Positions 33,394 through 41,500 of a DNA stretch of 64,000 nucleotides are shown here, one piece after another (the first letter of the stretch is position 1; each line of letters opens with the position of its first letter). The stretch spans positions 1 to 64,000 of the forward strand of contig CACZVE010000006.1 in NCBI GenBank assembly GCA_902784565.1, read 5' to 3'. Below the pieces are notes generated by a model. The model saw only the letters and a list, made by a program, of their open reading frames with translations. It searched no databases and had not been told where the DNA came from. Made by a program: the position numbers and the translations under genes. Source of the stretch: an uncultured Prevotellaceae bacterium (lineage in GTDB: Bacteria; Bacteroidota; Bacteroidia; Bacteroidales; Bacteroidaceae).

Positions 33394-34783
33394 ACTGCTG
33401 TTGTCCTATATCCGCGAGGGTAAAACGATGACTCAGAGGGAGAAACTCTGGCTCATCGTCAGCCTGAGTATTCCCAGTATCCTGGCACAGATCTCCGCAA
33501 CGGTGATGTTCTTCATCGACGCCTCGATGGTAGGACACCTCGGTGCCAAGGCCTCCGCTGCCATCGGACTGGTGGAGACTACGGGATGGCTGATGGGCGG
33601 ACTGGCTTCAGCGGCGAATATGGGGTTTTCCGTGCAGGTGGCGCATTTCATCGGTGCCAACGACTTCGAAGGGGCCCGACGGGTCCTGAGGCAATCGCTT
33701 GTCTGTTGTCTGATATGGGCTGTATTGATCTCGCTGGTATCTGTGATCATCGCTCCCTTCCTGCCCTACTGGATGGGAGGCGGCGAAGACATCGCCCATG
33801 ATGCTTCCATCTACTTTGCCATCTTCGGTTTCTGTGGCATCTTCTTCCAGATGGAGGGTTTGGCAGGCTCGATGTTGAAATGTTCCGGTAACATGAAGGT
33901 TCCAAGTTTCCTGAATATCGGGATGTGTGTGATGGACGTGGCTTTCAACTACCTCTTTATATATGTACTCGACATGGGGGTGATGGGAGCCGCCATCGGA
34001 ACAGGTGTCGCCATGTTGATCACTGCCGGGCTGATGCTTTACTTCCTGCTCGTCAGGTCGAAGATGCTCGCACTGGTCAAACGACCCGGTTCCTTCAAAC
34101 CCAAGTCGGATACGATTGGCACCGCCTTTAAGATCGGCGCACCGATGGGTCTCCAACACTTGTTGATGGGTGGGGCGTATGTCGTCAGTACGATGATTGT
34201 GGCACCCTTGGGAACGATTGCCATCGCCGCCCACTCGTTGGCGATTACCGTCGAGAGTCTTTGTTACATGCCAGGCTACGGCATCGCTGAGGCTGCCACT
34301 ACTCTCGTGGGACAAGGTATCGGGGCCGGACAACATCTGTTGACACGTTCCTTTGCCCGGATGTCGGTGGGATTAGGTATGGCTGTCATGACTGTCATGG
34401 GTGTGTTGATGTGGATCTTCGCCCCGGAACTGATGGCTCTGATGTCGCCGGTAGAAGAAGTGATTGCACATGGTACGCAGGTGCTCCGTATCGAGGCCTG
34501 GGCAGAACCGATGTTTGCCGCCGCCATCGTCTGTAACGGTGTCTTCATCGGAGCCGGTGACACGATGATCCCTGCCATCATGAGTCTGGCATCAATGTGG
34601 GCTGTCCGTCTCTCACTGGCTGCCACACTGGCTCCAAAATATGGTCTGAAGGGTGTCTGGACGGCAATGGCCATCGAACTGACTTTCCGGGGCAGTATCT
34701 TCCTGACCCGTCTCTTTACTGCAAAAAATAACCGCTCTCGAATCATCAACGACTCAGGAGCGGCACCAACAATCTATGAATAA
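33371..34783 (+). CDS. MATE-family efflux transporter
   Basis: A 470-residue, 12-helix multidrug/Na+ (or H+) antiporter of the MATE family. Characteristic segments are ATVMFFIDASMVGHLGAKAS near the N-terminus, and PGYGIAEAATTLVGQGIGAG at the start of the second half. The ATG at 33371 overlaps the end of the channel gene by 23 bp; MTQREKLW at 33428 is an alternative. A tail of about 30 basic residues ends the protein. Confidence 0.88.
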   Translation: MKTVKNSELLLSYIREGKTMTQREKLWLIVSLSIPSILAQISATVMFFIDASMVGHLGAKASAAIGLVETTGWLMGGLASAANMGFSVQVAHFIGANDFEGARRVLRQSLVCCLIWAVLISLVSVIIAPFLPYWMGGGEDIAHDASIYFAIFGFCGIFFQMEGLAGSMLKCSGNMKVPSFLNIGMCVMDVAFNYLFIYVLDMGVMGAAIGTGVAMLITAGLMLYFLLVRSKMLALVKRPGSFKPKSDTIGTAFKIGAPMGLQHLLMGGAYVVSTMIVAPLGTIAIAAHSLAITVESLCYMPGYGIAEAATTLVGQGIGAGQHLLTRSFARMSVGLGMAVMTVMGVLMWIFAPELMALMSPVEEVIAHGTQVLRIEAWAEPMFAAAIVCNGVFIGAGDTMIPAIMSLASMWAVRLSLAATLAPKYGLKGVWTAMAIELTFRGSIFLTRLFTAKNNRSRIINDSGAAPTIYE

Positions 34784-35039
34784 CTAAAAACCTTTTTTCG
34801 AAGTAAGCAATTCCGTCATCACGACGTGGTTGCATTATCCTTAATTTAACAATCTTTATTACCTCTGTAATACCTATTATCAATCAAAACTTAAACCTAA
34901 CTTAATTACTAACTTTTCTAACTAACTTCTAACTTTTCTAAAACCTTTTCTATTCAATTAACTCTAACAAAACGAATCTTTTACCTTAACTAATCTTCTA
35001 TTGAAGTGTCTATCATTTCTGATTGACGATGCAAAGGTA
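34746..35039 (-). ncRNA. Candidate minus-strand transcript, possibly with a 29-codon ORF
   Basis: A TACCTTTG box (35032-35039, minus) with ATTG at the -33 distance points into a 240-bp stretch without genes. The predicted RNA is purine-rich (repeated GTTAGAAAAG-type units), then carries a hairpin (GCAACCACGTC/GACGGAATTGC with G-U pairs, about 34808-34834). A 29-codon ORF starting ATGCAACCACGTCG (34835 to 34746) overlaps the end of the MATE gene. It may be a small RNA or small-protein gene. The evidence is indirect. Confidence 0.35.
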
Positions 35040-35186
35040 CGACGATTTTTGAAATCCGCAATGGATTATCACCAACTTTTGCATAAAAACCGTATTTCTT
35101 TTGATATATGTCAAGTTTATTGTGTGCGAACACAGGTAAATTGTGTGCGATAACAGACTCCGGAACTCATTTTTTTATCTCAATTA

Positions 35187-35218
35187 TTTGGTACTTTCGG
35201 ATAAAAACACTATTTTTG
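35187..35218 (+). promoter_or_regulatory. Promoter of the CHASE2/protease operon
   Basis: TTTG (35187-35190), 20 bp, TATTTTTG (35211-35218), an exact consensus, 51 bp before the first ATG at 35270. Confidence 0.75.
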
Positions 35219-35269
35219 CAGCACCATTATGGTATTATTTCATACAGAAACTACTTAAAAAGAACAATT

Positions 35270-35884
35270 ATGAAGACAATCAAATTATTCGTTACAATGA
35301 TGCTGCTTGGCATCACATTGGGAGCGTCTGCACAGATGACTGCCTCCGAGTTGAATATCAAGGCCTCAAAGACTGCCAAGAAGCAGGCGAAGGTTTACAA
35401 GAAGCAAGGTTGGGAAGTTGCCCCGGGTGCCATCCCCATGGAGAAGCAACTGGACCGTTCCTATGTGATGGAGTTTGACACCGACCTGGACATGCAGTGC
35501 AAATATGCCTTTGGCGAAGCCATCAGCACGGGTCAGTTCTATGACGCTGCAAAGTTACAGGCCAGCGAGTTGGCGAAGAGCGACCTCGTGGGAAAGATCT
35601 CTTCTGAAATCACCCGTCTGGTTGAGACCCAAGTGAAGACGAAGCAGATACAAGATCAAGAGGCACAGTCTGTAGCGGCTGCCACTGAGAAAAGCAAGTC
35701 ACTTGTCATCCAGAAACTTGGTGCCATTGCGCCTGTGCTGGAACTCCATCGTAAACTGAAGAACGGCAATGTGGAAGTGATGGTTCGCTATGCCTACAAC
35801 CGTGAGAGGGCTGTGAACGCCGCCATGAAGGAGATTGACGAAGGACTGAAAGCACAAGGCATCAACGTTGATTTCGTACAATGA
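35270..35884 (+). CDS. Small secreted helical protein, first of protease operon
   Basis: A 204-residue protein with a signal peptide (MKTIKLFVTMMLLGITLGAS, then AQ). The mature part is helical and rich in Lys, Ala and Gln, with a resemblance in layout to LPP20-like periplasmic proteins (VMVRYAYNRERAVNAAMKEI at the end). No enzyme motif. Its stop overlaps the next start (ATGA), so it is coupled to the CHASE2 gene. Confidence 0.65.
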   Translation: MKTIKLFVTMMLLGITLGASAQMTASELNIKASKTAKKQAKVYKKQGWEVAPGAIPMEKQLDRSYVMEFDTDLDMQCKYAFGEAISTGQFYDAAKLQASELAKSDLVGKISSEITRLVETQVKTKQIQDQEAQSVAAATEKSKSLVIQKLGAIAPVLELHRKLKNGNVEVMVRYAYNRERAVNAAMKEIDEGLKAQGINVDFVQ

Positions 35885-37035
35885 GCGGCAAGGGCGATAA
35901 GACCACCGTACGCTATGTGATGGCCACAATCATAGCCTTTTGTATTGTGGGCGTCTATGGATTGTTTGCGCTCAACCTGAAAATCATGAACCCGTTGACG
36001 CAGGCGTTGAAAGAATACACCATCACGGACTTCTACTATCAGGTGATTGGCACCAGTGCCGAGCGTGACACAAGCCGTCTCGTGACGATTGTCGACATGA
36101 CGGAGTTAGTAGACCGTCGTGACATCGCCTATGCCCTTCAGGAAGTCCAGGCCCAACACCCGAAAGTGGTTGGCGTCGATATCAAGTTCGAAGGCCTCAA
36201 GTCAGACAATCCTGAAGGTGACAGTCTGATAGCGGCTGTGGCAGCCAATGACACATCAACGGTTTTCGCCCTGCAATATATTGACGAATCCTTCGACGGG
36301 GAACAATACACGAAGGTAAGACAGTCATTCTTTGCCGACTCCATTCCCCATTTGAAGGAGGCATTGGCCAACATGCCCCTTGACACCCATGACGGTCTGA
36401 GACGTCAGATCATCTTAGGCAAGAAGGTACAAGGTCGGATGATGCCCTCGATGATCAAACGCATCTCGGACGAGTATGCCGGACAGGAGATCATGCCCCT
36501 CAAGGACAAGACGATGACCATCAACTGGGCACCCATCGAATTCCGGGTCATCCCATACGACTCCATTGCCGAATATGGCGAATACCTGACAGACCGGATT
36601 GTACTGTTCGGGGCATATGCAGACGATATCGACATGCATCTCACTCCTAAAGGTAAGATTCCTGGTATCAAATTATTAGCCTACGGTATTGAGACGATGG
36701 TCAAGCAGACTAACATCAAGAGTGCCCCTTGGTGGATTACCGCCATTGTGTCATTCCTTGTTGTGATATTCACGAAATACCTGTTCGACTGGTGTGACAG
36801 ATATGCGAAAAGTCGTAAGAACAGGTTCCTGCGTATTGGACTGAAGACAGCCCTGGTCATGGGTATCCTCAAGTTCCTATGGATGGCATTCGTCATGTAT
36901 CTAGGCTTTATCTTGTTTGCAAGATACAACTACAGCATCAACCTCGCATGGGCCTTGTCTGCCTCAGCATTTACAGGACCTGCAGGGGATCTGTACAAAG
37001 TAATATCCAATAGTTTTTCAAATCAAGAGGACTAA
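35881..37035 (+). CDS. CHASE2-domain membrane protein without an output domain
   Basis: A 384-residue protein. One N-terminal membrane helix (residues 13-33) precedes a ~240-residue extracytoplasmic domain with CHASE2 features: RLVTIVDMTELVDRRDIAYA, PKVVGVDIKFEG near the N-terminal side, DRIVLFGAYADDIDMHLTP near its end, and three C-terminal helices (about 283-370). CHASE2 proteins are normally sensors joined to a cyclase or kinase; here nothing follows the helices, so a signal would have to pass by protein contact. Coupled by ATGA to the upstream gene and 2 bp from the downstream one. Confidence 0.75.
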   Translation: MSGKGDKTTVRYVMATIIAFCIVGVYGLFALNLKIMNPLTQALKEYTITDFYYQVIGTSAERDTSRLVTIVDMTELVDRRDIAYALQEVQAQHPKVVGVDIKFEGLKSDNPEGDSLIAAVAANDTSTVFALQYIDESFDGEQYTKVRQSFFADSIPHLKEALANMPLDTHDGLRRQIILGKKVQGRMMPSMIKRISDEYAGQEIMPLKDKTMTINWAPIEFRVIPYDSIAEYGEYLTDRIVLFGAYADDIDMHLTPKGKIPGIKLLAYGIETMVKQTNIKSAPWWITAIVSFLVVIFTKYLFDWCDRYAKSRKNRFLRIGLKTALVMGILKFLWMAFVMYLGFILFARYNYSINLAWALSASAFTGPAGDLYKVISNSFSNQED

Positions 37036-37037
37036 TT

Positions 37038-39053
37038 ATGAAAAAGAGATTGTTTTTGCTTCTTTCCTTGTCGGTAGCCTTCGTGATCCTGGCACATGCT
37101 GCTGACCAGTTTACGGTCACCAACATCAAGGGAAAAATCACTTTCCTGACCAGCAAAGGTCAGCGGTTGCCATTGGAAGTGAAAGATATCGTAGACAAAA
37201 GCACGGTCATTAACATCCCGTTCCATGCGACACTGGAACTGGTTGACCAGGCCACCAACAAGAAGTACACCATCAAGGCTCCGGGAAGGGCACCTGTCTC
37301 CGTCTTGCTCAAGGACAGTCGTAACTCTGTCGAGAACCTCACCCGCCAGTATGTGAAGAACATGCTTGCCAACATGACGGGTTCTGGCGTCAAGGGACAG
37401 ATTGTCACTGAACCGGCTGCCATTACAAGAAAACAGGCCATCGCCGAGGAGTCGGACATGGACATGGATCTGGATCTTGACATGAACATGGATGTTGACA
37501 TGAGTCTCAACATGAACTTCAGCAAGAAAGACCTGATCAACGAATACCGGAGTTTCAGACAGGAATGTACCCAGACATACATTAATTTCGTGCGTGAGGC
37601 CTGGGAGTCGTACACCGGTGAGGCTCCAAAGAAGGCACCACAGGAAAAAGATGCACCTCCCGTATTCCTCCCCATCAATGAGGAAGGCGAAGAAGGGGAA
37701 CCCATCACCTACGAACAAGCCAAGAATGATGCGGACCTGAAAGGAGAGATCGCTACTGCTGATGAGAGTACTGCTTCCTGGTTCTCGTTCCTCGGTAAGA
37801 TTGCGAAGCGTACAACCAAGCTATTCAAGAAAAAGGAGAAAAAGAATCAGAAATTGGCCGTAGAGAAGGTGCATGACGACGCCGTGAAGGAGAAAGTAAA
37901 GGAGGCCAAGGCCATTGCTCCAATCACACCAGTTCCCAAGCAGGAAGGTGGTGAGGAATCCGTCTTTGCCTTTAACAGTTTCGGCACGCAGTATCAGGTC
38001 AGACTTAGCGATAGGAACCGTATCACCCTGACAAGTGTCACTGAAGACAATGTGGCGAATGCCATCGAGGCACTGTCGGATATCAAGTATGACAATCTGC
38101 TTTTTGACTGTCTGAAGATACGCAAGGAGAACCAACTCTCTGACTGGGCCTACTACCAGACGCTGGAGGCACTGACAAATGCGTTCTGCGGCAAGGGTAG
38201 TAACGAGGCCAAATTGTTGATGGGCTATCTCCTGTCGCAGTCGGGCTACAAGGTACGTTTGGGACGTGACAACGACAGACTCGTTCTGTTGATGGCCAGT
38301 CCCCATACTATATATAATAAGGTGGCGTACCGTCTTGATGGCGACAAGTTCTACCTCCTTGACGGTGAGATAGAGACCCTGAATATCTGTCGTGCCTCAT
38401 TCCCCAATGAGACGGGTATGTCACTCATCATCCTGGCAGCACAGAAATTCGATTTAAATCAGTCAGATATTCGTACGATCCAGTCACATCGTTATCCCGA
38501 CTTCAAGGTGACTATCCATACGAACAAGAACTTGCTAAAGTTCTATGACACCTATCTGCCTTCATGTATGAACGACGAGTTAATGACACGATGGGCCATG
38601 TATGCCAACACACCGTTGGCAGAAGATGTAAAAGAAGAACTCTATCCCCAGTTGCGCACCCAGTTACAGAATCTGTCAAAGCCAGATGCCATGAACAGAT
38701 TACTGAACTTGATACAGACAGGATTCCAATATAAGTACGATGAAGAGATCTGGGGTGTTGACCGTGCCTTCTTTGCTGAGGAGACACTTTACTATCCCTA
38801 TTGCGACTGTGAGGACCGTTCCATCCTGTTGTCAAGACTTGTCAGAGATATCCTTGGTTTGAAGACCATCCTGATATACTATCCTGGTCATCTGGCAATG
38901 GCAGTCCATTTCCCGGAGGAAGTGACAGGAGACTACATCGTGCTTGATGGAGAGAAATACATCGTCTGCGATCCAACATACATTAACGCCTCTATCGGTA
39001 GGACCATGCCTGGCATGGACAACAAGCAGGCCCGTGTCATTCTCCTACAATAG
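37038..39053 (+). CDS. Secreted protein with C-terminal transglutaminase-like Cys-His-Asp domain
   Basis: A 671-residue protein with a signal peptide (MKKRLFLLLSLSVAFVILAH). A FecR-like beta region (25-100) is followed by a Met/Asp repeat (MDMDLDLDMNMDVDM, about 138-155) and a linker rich in Lys/Glu. The C-terminal ~250 residues resemble transglutaminase-like peptidases, with Cys in YCDCEDRS (C591), His in YPGHLAMAV (H618) and Asp in VCDPTYINA (D645). It could cleave, cross-link or amidate peptides outside the cell. It lies between the CHASE2 and C10-peptidase genes. Confidence 0.75.
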   Translation: MKKRLFLLLSLSVAFVILAHAADQFTVTNIKGKITFLTSKGQRLPLEVKDIVDKSTVINIPFHATLELVDQATNKKYTIKAPGRAPVSVLLKDSRNSVENLTRQYVKNMLANMTGSGVKGQIVTEPAAITRKQAIAEESDMDMDLDLDMNMDVDMSLNMNFSKKDLINEYRSFRQECTQTYINFVREAWESYTGEAPKKAPQEKDAPPVFLPINEEGEEGEPITYEQAKNDADLKGEIATADESTASWFSFLGKIAKRTTKLFKKKEKKNQKLAVEKVHDDAVKEKVKEAKAIAPITPVPKQEGGEESVFAFNSFGTQYQVRLSDRNRITLTSVTEDNVANAIEALSDIKYDNLLFDCLKIRKENQLSDWAYYQTLEALTNAFCGKGSNEAKLLMGYLLSQSGYKVRLGRDNDRLVLLMASPHTIYNKVAYRLDGDKFYLLDGEIETLNICRASFPNETGMSLIILAAQKFDLNQSDIRTIQSHRYPDFKVTIHTNKNLLKFYDTYLPSCMNDELMTRWAMYANTPLAEDVKEELYPQLRTQLQNLSKPDAMNRLLNLIQTGFQYKYDEEIWGVDRAFFAEETLYYPYCDCEDRSILLSRLVRDILGLKTILIYYPGHLAMAVHFPEEVTGDYIVLDGEKYIVCDPTYINASIGRTMPGMDNKQARVILLQ

Positions 39054-39107
39054 TTACAATCGTCACGAAACCTGTGATGCAGTATTAGAATAATAACAGT
39101 AAAAAAC

Positions 39108-41492
39108 ATGATTGCTTTGAAACGTCTCGTATTTTTGATGTCCCTGACTTTTGTCGCCACCATATTGTGGGCAGGACAGATTAATCGTGAGCAGGCCCTC
39201 CGCCGTGCTCAACAGTTCCTGTCTCAAGATGGCAGGATGCAGTCTTTAACCTTGGCCGAGACACAGATGTCGAAGGCACGTTCACAGGGCAAACAGACTC
39301 CAGACTATTATTATGTGTTCAATGCCGGCGACAATCAGGGATTCGTCATCGTCAGCGGTGACGACAGTACACCTGCCATTCTGGGGTATTCTACCGAAGG
39401 AAGATTTGACCTTTCTTCAATGCCGCCAGCCATGAAGGCACTGTTGAATAGTTACGCCGCACAAATTAGTCTGATCCAACAGGGCAAGGCAATCGCATCG
39501 CCTGCCCGCGTTGTATCCCATCTGGCCGTCACCCCCTTTATGACAGTACAATGGGATCAAGGAGACCCCTATGATGGAATGACCCCTCTGGGATATTATT
39601 CCAATGTCGAGGAGGGTGTTCACTGTGCAACAGGTTGTGTGGCTACGGCAATGGCCCAGGTCCTGTATTTCCAGCATTTCGTCAATAAGATACAAAGCAC
39701 CATTCCCGGCTATTCAAACGAACTCTACTGGATTTCCCCCTCAGGAGACAAATATGCCGATTTGAAAGACATTCCTTCAGGCACGCCTTTGTCTTGGAAT
39801 CTGATGGTCGACGATTTCTTAACACAGGAGACAAGCCAGGAAGCGAAAGACGCCGTGGCAAACCTGATGCTTTATTGTGGAACGGCTGTGAAAATGAAAT
39901 ATGACATCCCTGCTTCCGGTGGCAGTTCTGCTGCTCTCGCTAATGTCCCTGAAGCCCTTAAAAAATATTTTGGTTACAGTAAAGGGACACGCTATGTGAA
40001 ACGTAACCGTTTCTCTGAGGACGAATGGGACAGAATGCTCTATCATGAGGTTGCATCAAACCGTCCAGTCATCTATGGCGGACAGACAGAAGACGGAGCC
40101 GGACACGCCTTTATCCTTCACGGATACGACGGTCATGGCATGTATGCCATCAACTGGGGCTGGGGTGGTCGTGAGAACGGCTTCTTCCTCTTGGATGATC
40201 TGACACCCGAATGGCAAGGCGTAGGCGGTTCCTCCAGTGGGCAAGGTTTCCAATTAAGCCACGAGGCCGTTATTTTCTTATCCAAGGAGGATGGTACCTT
40301 CTCGGAGATTGTAACAGCAACACTCGAAGATGCGAAAGTCGGAGCCCTTACCGATCCTTTTACCGCTCCTACTGAAACGGAATACCAGGCTTCCAAGACT
40401 TCAAGCGGTGGTGTCCCATTTGCAATGACCTTGAAGTTTGCAAATGATCTGGCTAACATCTACACTTTTGACCTTGGCTATGGCATTACCAATGCTTCTG
40501 GAACACTTCAAGGTCAAGTGAACGGGATGAATGTAACCTCGTTGGCACAGAACGCATGGTTCGCTCCATCCATCGGCACAAACAACTTTGGTGCGAATCT
40601 GAAGGCTGGCACCTATTATATCAAGGCTTATAGCCGTGAATCAGGCAAAGGGGAATGGCAGTTATGCAAGAATGCCGATAAACATGTGATAGAAGTCACC
40701 GTCACCAATAAAGATATGAAATTCAAGGTGACCGACATCACGGTTCCTGCTCCCCCATCCGAGGTGACTGACGAAGACCGTGCAGATCTGGCTGATGTGT
40801 ATAAGAACCTGAAGTCTGCTGTTGAGGCTCAACAGAAAAAAATCTCTGCCAACGAGAAAGAGATTGCCACTCTAAAGACTCAGATCAAAGATGCAACGGC
40901 TGCTGCCAAAGCCCTTAATACGAAGATTGCTGATATAGAGAAGAAGATTGCCAATGAATTACTGACAGAGGAACAAAAGAAGGAGTTTACAGATCAACTG
41001 AAAGTCCTGAAGAATTCCAAAGCAGAGTATGAAACAGGTATTGGTAATCTGTCAGACAAGTTAGCCACTATTGAGACGGACAACGCTGACCTGAAGACCA
41101 AACTTGCTGATGCACTTTCGAGCATCAAGGAACAGGCTGCCGCCATCAATAGCATCACAACAACTTCCGCCTATGACAAAGCCATTGCAAAAGCAGAAGA
41201 ATTGTTGGTTATTGCAAAAGACAACGCTGCAGAGACGATTGCTTCAAATATCGCCGATGTCAAAACCATGCTCTCTGCCCTCTCTCTTGACGTGACGACC
41301 ATGGCTCTCACAACTCTTGAAGCATCTATCGACGACGCTATCATTGAGAATGGCATCCACGATCCTATTCTTGACAACAACGGTATCTCCGGACAATATG
41401 ACCTGAAGGGCCGTCCCGTCAAAGAGAGTCACAAGGGAGTAACCATTATCAAGATGAGCAATGGTAAGACGAAGAAAATGATTATACGATAG
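39108..41492 (+). CDS. C10-family cysteine peptidase with coiled coil and type IX tail
   Basis: A 794-residue secreted peptidase of the streptopain/interpain family. After the signal peptide comes a pro-domain (to ~135), then the catalytic domain with Cys in CATGCVATAMAQ (C177) and His in AGHAFILHGYD (H333), followed by INWGWGG. A beta-sandwich-like part leads to a long coiled coil (about 545-690, EKEIATLKTQIKDATAAAKA). The end, YDLKGRPVKESHKGVTIIK, matches a type IX secretion sorting domain. The coiled coil is unusual for this family. It is preceded by 54 bp and appears to be the last gene of the operon. Confidence 0.88.
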   Translation: MIALKRLVFLMSLTFVATILWAGQINREQALRRAQQFLSQDGRMQSLTLAETQMSKARSQGKQTPDYYYVFNAGDNQGFVIVSGDDSTPAILGYSTEGRFDLSSMPPAMKALLNSYAAQISLIQQGKAIASPARVVSHLAVTPFMTVQWDQGDPYDGMTPLGYYSNVEEGVHCATGCVATAMAQVLYFQHFVNKIQSTIPGYSNELYWISPSGDKYADLKDIPSGTPLSWNLMVDDFLTQETSQEAKDAVANLMLYCGTAVKMKYDIPASGGSSAALANVPEALKKYFGYSKGTRYVKRNRFSEDEWDRMLYHEVASNRPVIYGGQTEDGAGHAFILHGYDGHGMYAINWGWGGRENGFFLLDDLTPEWQGVGGSSSGQGFQLSHEAVIFLSKEDGTFSEIVTATLEDAKVGALTDPFTAPTETEYQASKTSSGGVPFAMTLKFANDLANIYTFDLGYGITNASGTLQGQVNGMNVTSLAQNAWFAPSIGTNNFGANLKAGTYYIKAYSRESGKGEWQLCKNADKHVIEVTVTNKDMKFKVTDITVPAPPSEVTDEDRADLADVYKNLKSAVEAQQKKISANEKEIATLKTQIKDATAAAKALNTKIADIEKKIANELLTEEQKKEFTDQLKVLKNSKAEYETGIGNLSDKLATIETDNADLKTKLADALSSIKEQAAAINSITTTSAYDKAIAKAEELLVIAKDNAAETIASNIADVKTMLSALSLDVTTMALTTLEASIDDAIIENGIHDPILDNNGISGQYDLKGRPVKESHKGVTIIKMSNGKTKKMIIR

Positions 41493-41500
41493 AAAATGTA

